Assembly (NCBI GenBank): GCA_903884425.1
Contig: CAISEP010000014.1
Span: 62,001-126,000, forward strand
DNA from: an uncultured Caulobacterales bacterium
Lineage (GTDB): Bacteria > Pseudomonadota > Alphaproteobacteria > Caulobacterales > Caulobacteraceae
Direction: 5' to 3'
DNA length: 64,000 bases
Both the position numbers and the translations under genes were made by a program. A model generated the notes under the pieces. The model worked only from the letters and a program-made list of their open reading frames with translations, did no database searches and was not told the DNA's origin. Shown here piece after piece: positions 47,115-56,981 of the stretch. Position 1 is the stretch's first letter, and every line of letters begins with the position of its first letter.

Positions 47115-48827
47115 ATGGCGGCGCACTACGATACGGTCATCCGCGGTGGTCAGATCATCGACGGCACCGGACGCCCCGGCTTCGAGGGGGATGTGGCGCT
47201 GAAGGACGGCCGGATCACCGCCGTGGGCAAGGTCGAAGGGCAGGGGGCCGAGGAGATCGATGCCCGGGGCCTGATCGTCACCCCCGGCTTCGTGGACGTC
47301 CACACCCATTATGACGGCCAGGCCACCTGGGACAGCCGCCTGCAGCCCTCGTCCCTGCACGGGGTGACCACGGCGGTGATGGGCAATTGCGGGGTCGGCT
47401 TCGCGCCGTGCCGGCCGGACGACCATGCCCGCCTGATCCGCCTGATGGAGGGGGTGGAGGACATCCCCTTCCCGGTGCTGGAGGAGGGGCTGCCCTGGAA
47501 CTGGCGGAGTTTCCCCGACTATCTCGACGCCCTGTCCACCCGGTCCTTCGACATCGACATCGGGGCCCAGCTGCCCCACGCGGCGGTGCGGGTGTTCGTG
47601 ATGGGGGAGCGCGGTGCCAACCGCGAGGCCGCCACCGAGGCCGACATCGCCGCCATGTCGCAGATCGCCGAGGAGGCCATGCGCGCCGGGGCGCTCGGCT
47701 TTTCCACCTCCCGCACCCTGAACCACCGCACCAGCGACGGCCAGCCGACCCCGACCCTGACCGCGGCGGAGGCGGAACTGGCGGGGATCGCCGCCGGACT
47801 GCAGCGGGCGGGCCGGGGCGTGCTGCAGGTGGTATCCGACTTCGTCGATCCGGACGCGGAGTTCGACATGCTGACCCGGCTGGTCCGCCAGTCTGGCCGT
47901 CCCCTGTCCTTCACCCTGGCCCAGAGCGGTCGCGCCCCGGATGGCTGGCGGCGTCTTCTGGCCCGGCTGGAAGCGGCGGTGGACGAGGGCCTGCCCATGA
48001 AGGCCCAGGTCTGCGGGCGGCCGGTGGGGCTTCTGCTGGGGCTGGAACTGACCCTGAACCCGTTCAGCTTCCACCCGTCCTTCGCGGCCCTGTCCGGCAA
48101 GAGCCTGGCGGAACGGGTGGCGGCGCTATCGGATCCGGATTTCCGCCGCCGGCTGCTGGCGGAGGAGGCGGTCTGGGCCAGTCCCTTTGCCCGGGACACC
48201 TTCGGCAACTGGTCGGCCATGTATCCCCTGCGGGACGGCTTCGACTACGAGCCGACCCCGGACCAGAGCCTGACGGCGGAGGCCGCCCGGCGTGGTGTCT
48301 CCCCCCTCGAGGCGGCGCTGGATGTCATGCTGGAAAATGACGGCCGGGGAATGATCTACCTGCCTTTCCTCAACTATGCGGACGGCTCCCTCGATCCGTC
48401 CTTCGAGATGATGGGGCACCGGGACACCGCGCCCGGCCTGTCCGACGGCGGGGCCCATGTGGGGATGATCTGCGACGGCAGCTTCCCGACCTCGAACCTC
48501 ACCCACTGGACCCGGGACCGGGCTCGGGGGCCTCGGTTTTCCGTCGAGACAGTGGTGAAGATGCAGACGAGCACCACCGCAGCCCTGGCCGGGCTGGCGG
48601 ACCGGGGCCGGATCGCCGTGGGCCTGCGGGGGGACCTGAACCTGATCGACTATGACCGCCTCGCCCTCGACCTTCCCACGGTCAGCCACGACCTGCCCGC
48701 GGGCGGACGGCGTCTGACCCAGACGGCGAGGGGCTATCGCGCCACCCTGGTGGCGGGGCAGGTGACGTATCGGGACGGGGCCCCCACGGGCGCGCTGCCC
48801 GGACGGCTGGTCCGCGGAGTGGCCTGA
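47115..48827 (+). CDS. N-acyl-D-amino-acid deacylase/D-aminoacylase-like amidohydrolase
   Basis: 570 residues. The amidohydrolase core shows [15 protein letters not shown] (metal-binding His-x-His), [18 protein letters not shown], and [18 protein letters not shown], which is characteristic of D-aminoacylases; [20 protein letters not shown] near the end gives further metal ligands. Such enzymes cut N-acyl groups from D-amino acids, or act on related amides and diketopiperazines. No signal peptide. It is 63 bases downstream of the peptide transporter and convergent with an acyl-CoA synthetase; its stop lies in an inverted repeat with that gene's stop. Confidence 0.82.
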   Translation: MAAHYDTVIRGGQIIDGTGRPGFEGDVALKDGRITAVGKVEGQGAEEIDARGLIVTPGFVDVHTHYDGQATWDSRLQPSSLHGVTTAVMGNCGVGFAPCRPDDHARLIRLMEGVEDIPFPVLEEGLPWNWRSFPDYLDALSTRSFDIDIGAQLPHAAVRVFVMGERGANREAATEADIAAMSQIAEEAMRAGALGFSTSRTLNHRTSDGQPTPTLTAAEAELAGIAAGLQRAGRGVLQVVSDFVDPDAEFDMLTRLVRQSGRPLSFTLAQSGRAPDGWRRLLARLEAAVDEGLPMKAQVCGRPVGLLLGLELTLNPFSFHPSFAALSGKSLAERVAALSDPDFRRRLLAEEAVWASPFARDTFGNWSAMYPLRDGFDYEPTPDQSLTAEAARRGVSPLEAALDVMLENDGRGMIYLPFLNYADGSLDPSFEMMGHRDTAPGLSDGGAHVGMICDGSFPTSNLTHWTRDRARGPRFSVETVVKMQTSTTAALAGLADRGRIAVGLRGDLNLIDYDRLALDLPTVSHDLPAGGRRLTQTARGYRATLVAGQVTYRDGAPTGALPGRLVRGVA

Positions 48828-48861
48828 CCGAACGGCGGGTGCGGCCTGGCCGGATCAGGCC
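48821..48861. terminator. Inverted repeat at a convergent gene junction
   Basis: GGCCTGA (48821-48827) and TCAGGCC (48855-48861) are perfect inverted arms separated by 27 bases, and each contains the TGA stop of one of the two convergent genes. If folded it could work as a two-way terminator, but there is no T-run. Read as a candidate only. Confidence 0.35.
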
Positions 48862-50381
48862 TTGGCCTTGCCCCAGTACTCGTCGCGGATCAGGCGCTTG
48901 TAGAGCTTGCCGGTCTGGTGCCGGGGCAGCTCCTGGCGGAAGTCGATCTTGCGCGGACACTTCACGTGGCTGATGTGGGCCCGGCAGTAGTGCATCAGTT
49001 CGGCGGCAAGCTCGTCGCCCGCCTCCGCCCAGTTCGCGGGCTGGACCACGGCCACCACCTGCTCCCCCATCTCCTCGTGCGGCGCGCCGATCACGGCCAC
49101 GTCGGCGACCTTGGGGTGGGTGACCAGAAGGTTTTCAACCTCCTGCGGGTAGATGTTCACACCGCCGGAGATGATCATGAAGCTCTTGCGGTCGGTCAGG
49201 TAGAGGAAGCCGTCCTCGTCCAGCCAGCCGATGTCGCCCAGGGTCGACCAGCCGTGCTTGTTGCGGGACTTGGCCGTCTTTTCCGGGTCGTTGTGGTACT
49301 CGAACTGGCCGCCGCCTGCAAAGAACACCTCGCCCTCCACCCGGGGCGGGACCGGGTCGCCGTTCTCGTCGCAGATCTTCAGCTCGCAGTTCAGGGCATG
49401 GCCCACCGTGCCCTTGTGCGCGAGCCATTCCTGCGAATTGCAGACGACGAAGCCGTTGCCCTCGGTCCCGGCATAGTACTCGTGGATGATCGGGCCCCAC
49501 CAGGCGATCATCGCCTCCTTCACCGGCACGGGGCAGGGGGCGGCGGCGTGATAGACGGCCTTCAGGGAGGACATGTCGTACTTCGCCCGGGTCTCCTCCG
49601 GCAGCTTCAGCATCCGCACGAAGTGGGTCGGCACCCACTGGGCGTGGGTCACATGGAAGCGGGCGATGTCGGCCAGGGCCTGCTCGGCGTCGAAATGCTC
49701 CATGATGACCACGGTGCCGCCGAGCTCCAGCACGCCCATGCACCAGCCCAGCGGGGCCGCATGATAGAGGGGCGCGGGCGACAGATAGATCATGTCCCTG
49801 GTGAAGCCGTAGAGGGCCATGCCGATCTGCGACAGGGCCGGAAGGTCGTCCAGCGTCCGCACCACCGGGGCCCGTCGGACACCCTTGGGATGGCCGGTGG
49901 TGCCCGACGAATAGAGCATGGCATCCCCCAGGCTCTCGTCGGCCAGGCGGGTGGACGGCTGGGTGGCCATGGCCTCTTCCAGGCTGCGGAAGTCCCCGGA
50001 CACGCCCCCGACCATGAGCAGGGCGACGCCTTCGAACTGGGCGGCGGCCGCCTCCGCAAGCGCCGCGAGGCCGTGGGAGGCGATCAGCGCCCTGGACCCG
50101 CTGTCCTTGACGATGTAGGCGATCTCCCCCGGGGCCAGCTTGGTGGACATGCAGGTGTAGCGCAGGCCCGAGCGGTGGGCGGCCATCACCAGCTCGAAGA
50201 ACCGCGGCGAGTTCTCCACCAGGATCGACACGGCGTCGCCTGCCTTCATGCCCAGGCTGCGGAACAGCTGCGCGATCTGGTTGGACCGGGATTCCAGGGC
50301 GGAATAGGTCACGGTCTCCCCGGACCCGGCCATGATCATGGCGGGCTTGTCACCGGCTTCCGTGTGGCGATAGGGCAGCAT
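48855..50381 (-). CDS. Acyl-CoA synthetase (ANL superfamily)
   Basis: 508 residues. The adenylation motif AMLYSSGTTGHPKGVRR is near residues 153-169, YYAGTEGNGF holds the second core motif, GWSTLGDIGWLDEDGF the ribose-binding Asp, and TGKLYKRLIRDEYWG near the C-terminus the catalytic Lys. It joins a fatty or other organic acid to CoA. Its start is divergent from the CoA-transferase genes, with a 214-base shared regulatory region, so the two may be controlled together. Confidence 0.87.
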   Translation of the reverse strand: MLPYRHTEAGDKPAMIMAGSGETVTYSALESRSNQIAQLFRSLGMKAGDAVSILVENSPRFFELVMAAHRSGLRYTCMSTKLAPGEIAYIVKDSGSRALIASHGLAALAEAAAAQFEGVALLMVGGVSGDFRSLEEAMATQPSTRLADESLGDAMLYSSGTTGHPKGVRRAPVVRTLDDLPALSQIGMALYGFTRDMIYLSPAPLYHAAPLGWCMGVLELGGTVVIMEHFDAEQALADIARFHVTHAQWVPTHFVRMLKLPEETRAKYDMSSLKAVYHAAAPCPVPVKEAMIAWWGPIIHEYYAGTEGNGFVVCNSQEWLAHKGTVGHALNCELKICDENGDPVPPRVEGEVFFAGGGQFEYHNDPEKTAKSRNKHGWSTLGDIGWLDEDGFLYLTDRKSFMIISGGVNIYPQEVENLLVTHPKVADVAVIGAPHEEMGEQVVAVVQPANWAEAGDELAAELMHYCRAHISHVKCPRKIDFRQELPRHQTGKLYKRLIRDEYWGKAKA

Positions 50382-50595
50382 GGCGAATCCTCGTCGAAGG
50401 GTCGTGCGGCCCGTCTCGAGCGGGCCTGTCCCGGCATCATAGTCGGAGCGGGGAGGGCCTTGCTAGGGCGCCCTAGGGTCACGCAGGCCGCGGCCCACGC
50501 CTCAATTCAGTGTGCAATGCAACATGTGCGGTTGAAATCGGGAGGTGATTGGGCGACACCAAGCGCCTCAGACCGCGCCACACCCCGGAGCCGCC
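50382..50595. promoter_or_regulatory. Divergent regulatory region with a perfect palindrome
   Basis: CTAGGGCGCCCTAG (50463-50476) is a perfect 14-base palindrome midway between the divergent acyl-CoA synthetase and CoA-transferase genes, and TGCAATGCA (50513-50521) is a second symmetric element nearer the CoA-transferase. Both are plausible sites for a dimeric repressor or activator of acyl-CoA genes; I cannot say which. The region is AT-richer near the CoA-transferase start. Confidence 0.4.
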
Positions 50596-51312
50596 ATGTC
50601 CCGCAAAACGGTCGCCACCGCCGCCGAGGCCCTAGATGGTCTGTTGTTCGACGGAATGACGATCATGGCCGGAGGCTTCGGCCTTTGCGGCATTCCCGAG
50701 AACCTGATCGCCGCCCTCCGCGCCCACGGGGTCCGGAACCTGACGGTGATCTCCAACAATTGCGGGGTGGACGGATTCGGTCTCGGCCTGCTGCTGGAGA
50801 ACGGCCAGATCCGCAAGATGATCAGCTCCTATGTGGGGGAGAACAAGCTGTTCGAGAAGCTCTACCTGTCCGGCGAGCTGGAACTGGAGTTCAACCCGCA
50901 GGGCACGCTGGCGGAGCGCATCCGGGCCGGCGGCGCGGGCATCCCGGCCTTCTACACCAAGACCGGCTACGGCACCCTGATCGCCGAGGGCAAGGAAACC
51001 CGCAGCTTCAACGGCGAGCACTATATCATGGAGACGGCGCTGACCGCCGACCTGTCCATCGTCAAGGCCTGGAAGGGCGATACGGCCGGGAACCTCGTCT
51101 ATCGGAAGACGGCGCGGAACTTCAATCCGATGATGGCCACCGCCGGTCGCGCCTGCGTCGTGGAGGTGGAGCATCTGGTGGAACCCGGTCAGATCGATCC
51201 GGATCACATCCACACCCCGTCGATCTATGTCGACCGCATCTTCCAGGGCGCGGTGTTCGAGAAGCGCATTGAACGGGTCACCACCCGCGAGCCGGAACAG
51301 GGAGCCGTCTGA
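50596..51312 (+). CDS. scoA: 3-oxoacid CoA-transferase, subunit A
   Basis: 238 residues. The start [33 protein letters not shown] is typical of AtoD/Sco[24 protein letters not shown] and [19 protein letters not shown] follow. With subunit B it moves CoA between succinate and a 3-oxoacid such as acetoacetate. The ATG at 50596 has GGAG seven bases upstream. Its stop overlaps the subunit B start by one base (TGATG). Confidence 0.93.
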   Translation: MSRKTVATAAEALDGLLFDGMTIMAGGFGLCGIPENLIAALRAHGVRNLTVISNNCGVDGFGLGLLLENGQIRKMISSYVGENKLFEKLYLSGELELEFNPQGTLAERIRAGGAGIPAFYTKTGYGTLIAEGKETRSFNGEHYIMETALTADLSIVKAWKGDTAGNLVYRKTARNFNPMMATAGRACVVEVEHLVEPGQIDPDHIHTPSIYVDRIFQGAVFEKRIERVTTREPEQGAV

Positions 51313-51947
51313 TGGCCTGGACCCGAGATGAAATGGCCGCCCGCGCGGCGCGGGAGCTGCAGGACGGCTTCTATGTGAACCTGGGCATCGGCATTCCGAC
51401 CCTGGTGTCGAACCACATCCCGCCGGGCATGTCGGTGACCCTGCAGAGCGAGAATGGCATGCTGGGCATGGGACCTTTCCCCCTGTCGGACGAGGTGGAT
51501 GCTGACCTGATCAATGCCGGCAAGCAGACCATCACCGAGCTGCCGAGCTCGAGCTACTTCTCCTCGTCCGACAGCTTCGCCATGGTCCGCGGCGGGCACA
51601 TCAACCTGTCCATCCTGGGGGCCATGCAGGTGGCGCAGAACGGCGACCTGGCCAACTGGATGGTGCCGGGAAAGATGGTCAAGGGCATGGGCGGGGCCAT
51701 GGACCTGGTGGCCGGGGTGAAGCGCGTCGTCGTGGTCATGGAGCACTGCGAGAAGTCCGGCGCGCCGAAGCTCCTGAAGGCCTGCACCCTGCCCCTGACC
51801 GGGGCCCGGGTGGTCGACCTGGTCATCACCGACCTTGCCGTGTTCGCCGTGGACAAGGCCGCCGAGACCCTGAAGCTGCTGGAGCTGGCCGACGGGGTCA
51901 CCCTCGATCACCTGCGCGACCGGACGGAAGCGCGTTTCGTCGCCTGA
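51312..51947 (+). CDS. scoB: 3-oxoacid CoA-transferase, subunit B
   Basis: 211 residues. [13 protein letters not shown] near residue 50 carries the catalytic Glu that forms the CoA thioester. [29 protein letters not shown] is the family signature later. The ATG begins in the last base of subunit A's stop (TGATG), giving equal synthesis. Next to an acyl-CoA synthetase and the fatty-acid genes, it fits use of acetoacetate. Confidence 0.93.
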   Translation: MAWTRDEMAARAARELQDGFYVNLGIGIPTLVSNHIPPGMSVTLQSENGMLGMGPFPLSDEVDADLINAGKQTITELPSSSYFSSSDSFAMVRGGHINLSILGAMQVAQNGDLANWMVPGKMVKGMGGAMDLVAGVKRVVVVMEHCEKSGAPKLLKACTLPLTGARVVDLVITDLAVFAVDKAAETLKLLELADGVTLDHLRDRTEARFVA

Positions 51948-52016
51948 GGCGGATTTTGCTGCTATGAGCGGGACCTGTGGGGGGCGAAAGGTCCTTCCGA
52001 CAGGCTGGATCGATCG

Positions 52017-52934
52017 ATGTTCTCACCACTTTCCATCGGCATCAGGCTGGGCGTTCTGGCCGCCCTGGTGGCCGCGGCGCTCTTCGTCCACTACCGCGGG
52101 CGCGTGCGGCTGAAGTTCCTGCGCCAGCTCACCGATCACTCCACCTTCACCGCGCCCTACAATGCGCTGGTCTACCTGTTCTCGAAGGTGCCGAACCGGC
52201 CCTTCCTGGCCCCGGAGCTGTTTCCGGAGATGCAGGCCATCACCGACCAGTGGGAAATGATCCGCGACGAGGGCCTGGCCCTGATGGAGGAGGGGCGCAT
52301 CGCCGCCGCCATCGGCCACAACGACGTGGGCTTCCACACCTTCTTCAAGCGGGGCTGGAAGCGCTTTTACCTCAAGTGGTACGACCACCCCATTCCCTCG
52401 GCCGAGGCCTATTGTCCGAAGACCGTGGCCCTGCTGAAGAGCCTGCCGACGGTGCACGGGGCCATGTTCGCCACCCTGCCGCCGGGGGGCAAGCTCGGCC
52501 GCCACCGGGACCCGTTCGCGGGGTCGATCCGCTACCATCTGGGCCTGCGCACCCCCAATGCCGACAGCTGCTGGATCGACGTGGACGGGGAGCGGGCCAG
52601 CTGGCGGGACGGGCAGGCCATGGTGTTCGACGAGACCTATGTGCACGAAGCCTTCAACGGCGCCGACACGACCCGGCTGATCCTGTTCTGTGATGTGGAG
52701 CGTCCCGTCCGGGCCCCCCTGCGGGCGGTGAACCGGTGGATGATCCACCACGTCATGGGCGCGACCGGGGCCCCGAACGAGGTGGGCGAGCAGGTGGGGG
52801 CGGTGAACCGCTTCTTCGAGCGCATCCACGGGGTGATGGAGCGCGGCAAGGCCCTGAAGGCCCGGAACCGCCGCCTCTACTACACGCTGAAATATGCCAC
52901 CATCCTTGTCCTGGTGGGGCTGGTCATCCTCTGA
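52017..52934 (+). CDS. lpxO: LpxO-like lipid A/aspartyl beta-hydroxylase
   Basis: 305 residues. One N-terminal span (SIGIRLGVLAALVAAALFV) and a C-terminal one (TLKYATILVLVGLVIL) anchor it. The soluble part has GKLGRHRDPFAGSIRYHLGL and TYVHEAFNG, giving the Fe(II)/2-oxoglutarate His and Asp ligands as in LpxO, which 2-hydroxylates a lipid A acyl chain on the cytoplasmic face. The more distant aspartyl hydroxylases also share this fold. It is 69 bases downstream of scoB and in the same direction, but a gap without overlap makes co-transcription uncertain. Confidence 0.8.
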   Translation: MFSPLSIGIRLGVLAALVAAALFVHYRGRVRLKFLRQLTDHSTFTAPYNALVYLFSKVPNRPFLAPELFPEMQAITDQWEMIRDEGLALMEEGRIAAAIGHNDVGFHTFFKRGWKRFYLKWYDHPIPSAEAYCPKTVALLKSLPTVHGAMFATLPPGGKLGRHRDPFAGSIRYHLGLRTPNADSCWIDVDGERASWRDGQAMVFDETYVHEAFNGADTTRLILFCDVERPVRAPLRAVNRWMIHHVMGATGAPNEVGEQVGAVNRFFERIHGVMERGKALKARNRRLYYTLKYATILVLVGLVIL

Positions 52935-52995
52935 TCCGATTGACGCCGACCCTGTCGGCATGCCTTGCTTCCCGACGCAACGGGAGTAGCAGGCC

Positions 52996-54003
52996 ATGAC
53001 CACCCTAGATCGCCGCCGCAGCCTGGGTGGACTGGCGCTCGGCCTCGCCTTCGCCCTTGCAGGTCCGGTGCGGGCCCTGGCGTCTGGCTCCACCGCCCGG
53101 GTTGGTCACCTGCGGATCACCATCCTCGACACCATGGTGGCGGGCAACAGCGGCCTGGACGGGGAGTGGGGCTTCGCCGCCCTGGTGGAGGCGGATGGCC
53201 GCCGCCTGCTCTACGACACGGGCGCCTCGCCGGACATGGTCCTGCACAACCTGCGCAGGCTGCGGATCGACCTTTCCGACGTGGAGGACGTGATCCTGTC
53301 GCATGATCACGCGGACCACACCTCCGGCCTCCTGACCCTGCGGCGGGAATTTTCCCGCACCAATCCAAAGGCCCTGGGCCGCTGCCATGTGGCCACGGGC
53401 ATCTTCGCGGCGCGGGAGGAGGGGGACGGCCGACCGGACCGCAACATGGCGGACCTGAAGCCGGCCTACGAGGCCCTGGGCGGCACCTTCGTCGTCCATG
53501 ACGCGCCGACGGAGCTTCTGCCGGGGGTCTGGTTCACCGGGCCGGTGCCCAGGAACCACAATGAACGGAACTGGAGCCCGGGGAGCTATCTCAGCGGACC
53601 CTCGGGGCGGATCGCGGACACGGTTCCGGAAGATGCCGCCCTCGTCATCGACAGCTCCGACGGGATCGTGGTGCTGACCGGCTGCGGCCATGCAGGCGTG
53701 ATGAACATCTGCGAGCAGGCCCATGCGATTCTCGGTCCCGGACCCATTGCCGGGGTGGTCGGCGGCCTGCACCTGTTCCTGAACAACCGCGCCTCCATCG
53801 AGGCCACCGGCGCGAGGCTGAAGGCCCTGGGGGTGCGCAGGATCCTGGCCGCCCACTGCACGGGGTTCGAGCCCACCTGGATCCTGCGCCAGGCTCTGGA
53901 CGCCACGGCGGCGGATGTGGCCGTGGCCACGGTGGGGTCGCAGTGGATCAGCGGCGTGGGCCTGCAGACCGGCCTGCTCGCCCGTCTGGGGTCGAATCCC
54001 TGA
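52996..54003 (+). CDS. Exported metallo-beta-lactamase-fold hydrolase
   Basis: 335 residues. DRRRSLGGLALGLAFALAGPVRALA is a twin-arginine type signal peptide. SHDHADHTSG near residue 100 is the H-x-H-x-D-H metal motif, and GCGHAGVMN and AAHCTGFEP complete the ligands. The order of these motifs resembles the 7,8-dihydropterin-6-methyl-4-ribofuranosyl-aminobenzene-5'-phosphate synthase-like branch. Function unknown for such exported members. It is 61 bases after lpxO-like and converges with an amidohydrolase gene. Confidence 0.82.
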   Translation: MTTLDRRRSLGGLALGLAFALAGPVRALASGSTARVGHLRITILDTMVAGNSGLDGEWGFAALVEADGRRLLYDTGASPDMVLHNLRRLRIDLSDVEDVILSHDHADHTSGLLTLRREFSRTNPKALGRCHVATGIFAAREEGDGRPDRNMADLKPAYEALGGTFVVHDAPTELLPGVWFTGPVPRNHNERNWSPGSYLSGPSGRIADTVPEDAALVIDSSDGIVVLTGCGHAGVMNICEQAHAILGPGPIAGVVGGLHLFLNNRASIEATGARLKALGVRRILAAHCTGFEPTWILRQALDATAADVAVATVGSQWISGVGLQTGLLARLGSNP

Positions 54004-54016
54004 GACGTGAGCCCTT

Positions 54017-55300
54017 CTAGCGGCCGTTCTTCCAGACCACGCCGCCCTTCATGACGAAGCGGACCCGTTCCAGGGCGTGCACGTCGGCCGCCGGGTCGCC
54101 GTCGACGGCGATCAGGTCCGCATAGAAGCCCGGCGCGATCCTGCCGACCTTGCCGCCCCAGCCGAGGAGGTCGGCCGCATTCACCGTGGCGGCCTGGATC
54201 GCCTGCATCGAGGTCATGCCGTAGGTCACCATTACCGGGAACTGGCGGGCATTGTCTCCGTGCGGATAGACCCCGGCATCGGTCCCGAAGGCCATCTTCA
54301 CCCCGGCCTTCACCGCCTTCTGGAAATTGGCCCGCTGCAGACGGCCGATCTGCCGCTCCTTGTCGAGGGAGGCGGGCTCGATCCCGTTGCGCTCCCCCTC
54401 GGCCAGGATGAAGTCGTCATTGTAGATGTCCATGGACAGGTAGGTGCCCCGGGCCTTGGCCAGGCGGATGCCCTCGTCGTCGATCAGGCTGGCATGCTCG
54501 ATGGAGTCCGCCCCGGCCAGGATCGCGCCGCGGATGCCGGAGGCACCATGGGCGTGCACCGCCACCCGGCGGCCCCACATGTGCGCTTCTTCCACCACCG
54601 CGTTCATCTCGTCCTGGGTCATCTGCTGGCCGTCCACGCTGTCCCCGTGGGACAGGACGCCGCCGGTGGCCATGAACTTGATCAGGTCGGCCCCGTACTT
54701 GACGTTCTGCCGCACCTTGGCCCGCAGGGCCCAGGGACCGTCCGCCGCCCCTTCGCTCACATGGTGGTAGTCGAAGGGCAGCAGGTTGTCGTCCGCATGC
54801 CCTCCCGTGGCCCCCAGCGGCGGGCCGGAGACCAGCATCCGCGGCCCCTCGATCTCGCCCTCGTTGATGGCATCGCGCAGGGCCACGTCGGAAAAGCCCC
54901 CGGCCCCGACATTGCGCACGGTGGTGAAGCCCGCCTCCAGGGTCTTGCGGGCATTGGCGACCCCGTCGACCCCTTCCCGGGCGGTGGTCTTCACCAGGCC
55001 GTTCAGCCCCTCGTCGGAGGCATTGGAGGTCAGGTGCACGTGCACGTCGATCAGGCCGGGCAGGACGGTGGCGGACCCCAGCTCGATCCTCGGGGTCCCG
55101 GCGGGCACCGGCGTCGTGGCCGCGGGGCCCACGGCCGAGACCCGGTCCCCGGACACGACGATGACCACGTCGTCCAGCACCCGACCCGCCGCCGGGTCCA
55201 CCAGGTGGGCGGCGTGGACCACCAGGCTCGGCGCTTCGGGCGCGGGGGACGCGGCCCCGGCAAGGGCAGCAGCGGCAACAAGGCCTGCGAGAGAACTCAT
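54017..55300 (-). CDS. Exported amidohydrolase (imidazolonepropionase-like/prolidase-like), copy 1
   Basis: 427 residues. A hydrophobic start (SLAGLVAAAALAGAASPA) is a likely signal peptide. LPGLIDVHVHLTSN (metal His-x-His), VKYGADLIKFMATGGVLSHGD (likely metal ligand Lys), VAVHAHGASGIRGAILAGADSIEHAS and MAFGTDAG follow as in the subtype III amidohydrolases described as Xaa-Pro or imidazolonepropionase-like hydrolases. A close paralogue at 60629-61933 has the same architecture. A periplasmic peptide or amide hydrolase is likely. Confidence 0.82.
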   Translation of the reverse strand: MSSLAGLVAAAALAGAASPAPEAPSLVVHAAHLVDPAAGRVLDDVVIVVSGDRVSAVGPAATTPVPAGTPRIELGSATVLPGLIDVHVHLTSNASDEGLNGLVKTTAREGVDGVANARKTLEAGFTTVRNVGAGGFSDVALRDAINEGEIEGPRMLVSGPPLGATGGHADDNLLPFDYHHVSEGAADGPWALRAKVRQNVKYGADLIKFMATGGVLSHGDSVDGQQMTQDEMNAVVEEAHMWGRRVAVHAHGASGIRGAILAGADSIEHASLIDDEGIRLAKARGTYLSMDIYNDDFILAEGERNGIEPASLDKERQIGRLQRANFQKAVKAGVKMAFGTDAGVYPHGDNARQFPVMVTYGMTSMQAIQAATVNAADLLGWGGKVGRIAPGFYADLIAVDGDPAADVHALERVRFVMKGGVVWKNGR

Positions 55301-55520
55301 GGTCGGGGGCTCCGGATCATGCAGGCGGGGAGGGGCCCGCGGAGGGCCAGCCTGCCGTCGGGAGTCTGGCGGTATTCTCCTGCGGATGAAAGGGGCGTCT
55401 GGGCATCTGCGACCCCTTGACCTCGACCCCGAAACCGGGCTTTAAGGCGCGCTCTGTCGGCGCGGCGTTCATCCGGACGCCCGGGCCACAGACCGGCGCA
55501 CCGCCTTTCGGTCGCCTGAT

Positions 55521-55595
<75 letters not shown>

Positions 55596-55699
55596 TTTTT
55601 CCCTTGGCCAGCAAGGGATTCCCGAAACGACCGCATCCTTGTGTGTCCGGATTCCCCCCGGAACGGCACGAGAACGCGCGCCCTGCTTTGGCACACTTC

Positions 55700-56020
55700 C
55701 GACACGCTCGGTTCGGCCTTCGTTCCACAGCTTGTCGATGCTCGGTGCCAGGTGCTCGGTGTTGACGTGTGCATAGCACAAGACGAGGTCGGGCGATTTC
55801 CAGCCAACCCGTTCCATCAGCACCCGAAAATCCCGGTTCGCCGGATGGTGCCAGGTCGCCCAGGTGTGGCGGCAGTCGTGCGGTGTGAAGTCAGTGATTC
55901 CGGCGCGGCGGCACATGGCGCTCCAGGCGGTCTTGATCTGGCCGCGGCCACGCGTCACGCCTGAGCCAAGGCGAGGGGGCCGGAAGGCCGTCGTCGTCGA
56001 AGGTCCGGCCTTGGGCGTGC
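55700..56020 (-). pseudogene. Tyrosine-recombinase integrase, C-terminal fragment
   Basis: The minus-strand translation contains GQIKTAWSAMCRRAG, then TPHDCRHTWATW and VGWKSPDLVLCYAHVN. These are the box II H-x-x-R, the W/H and the catalytic Tyr of tyrosine recombinases. The N-terminal half, with the first Arg, is absent: upstream lies the unknown gene on the other strand. No stop separates the fragment from the tRNA side; the frame runs on through the tRNA to a stop at 55527, so the true end is unclear. Bounds are approximate. Fragment likely not functional. Confidence 0.7.
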
Positions 56021-56099
56021 CCCTGGGAGCAGCAATCGACCCATTTCTGCCGTTCCCGAACTCATGGTAATCGAGCGCCACAGAAATTCGGGGGCGTCG

Positions 56100-56771
56100 A
56101 TGGAAATTCACAAGCCGAAGGCGGCGCATAGCTGGCGCGAATTCCTGACCGAGATCGGGACGATCACGTGCGGCATCCTGATCGCACTCGGCCTCGAACA
56201 GGCGGTCGAACAGGTCCATTGGCGCGACGAGGTTGAGACGGAGCGGGAAGCCCTTCGCGATGAAGCCGCGGAGGCTGTGACCACCGCTGCTTACCGGGTG
56301 GCGATGGAGCCGTGCATCGCGCACCGTCTGGCAGAGATCGAAACCGGTTTCCGACGTCAGGCAAGGGGCCAATCGCTGGGTTTCCGTCAGCCGGTCACCG
56401 GGCCGCCGGCATGGAATGCAAGCACCGGGAGCTGGGAGATCGCGCTCAGCGGACAGGCGCTGGCCCACATGCCGCACAAGGAGAAACTCGCCTTCAGCGA
56501 CGCCTTCGACACTTACAAGGCATTCGACGAGTTGCGGAATGAGGAGGGTGCCGTCTGGAGACGGCTGAGCCTGATCAATCATCCGGATATCCTGGCGCCC
56601 GGCGACTGGGTCGAGCTCCACCAGGCCTACGGCCAGGCGCTGGGCATGAACGACCGAATGAAAACAATTACCCAGTACATCCTCGAGCAGGCGACCCTGG
56701 GTCATCGCCCTGAGAAGTTCGAGGGCATTGACCAAGGTCGGCTTGCGGCGTTCTGCACCTCGATCCTCTAG
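56100..56771 (+). CDS. Unknown membrane-anchored protein in element remnant
   Basis: About 223 residues, start ATG at 56100 (MEIHKPKAAHSWREF); a longer start at 56064 exists. One hydrophobic segment near residues 16-32 (IGTITCGILIALGLEQAV) is a likely membrane anchor, followed by charged helices (HWRDEVETEREALRDEAAEAV). Small single-span proteins with the same HSWREFLTEIGTITCGILIALGLE opening are, from memory, widespread uncharacterised proteins in Sphingomonas-like and other alphaproteobacteria. Function unknown. It is not cut by stops, so it is probably the best preserved gene of the element. Confidence 0.65.
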   Translation: MEIHKPKAAHSWREFLTEIGTITCGILIALGLEQAVEQVHWRDEVETEREALRDEAAEAVTTAAYRVAMEPCIAHRLAEIETGFRRQARGQSLGFRQPVTGPPAWNASTGSWEIALSGQALAHMPHKEKLAFSDAFDTYKAFDELRNEEGAVWRRLSLINHPDILAPGDWVELHQAYGQALGMNDRMKTITQYILEQATLGHRPEKFEGIDQGRLAAFCTSIL

Positions 56772-56981
56772 GGGCCATCCAAGGGCTGCAAAGCCGGAGC
56801 AAGGGATGCGTCGTCTGGGGTGCCAACAGTCCGGCGGCTCTCCACACATCCGAGAAGTTCGGGACGTCCGCATGTAGGAACTCACTCACGCCTTGCACCC
56901 AGAGTGGCATGTCTGTGATGCTCGGCAGGTCATGGCCCAACTGCAAAAACACCGCGGGCGCGCAGCTGAGGGAGCCCCAGA
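56772..56981. other. Gap in element remnant, possible gene fragment
   Basis: 210 bases with no gene I can support. On the minus strand an open stretch to about 56776 reads LGHDLPSITDMPLWVQGV and looks like protein rather than random sequence, but it has no clear beginning and merges into antisense of the neighbour. GGGAG precedes the epimerase start on the plus strand at the end of the gap. Confidence 0.25.
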
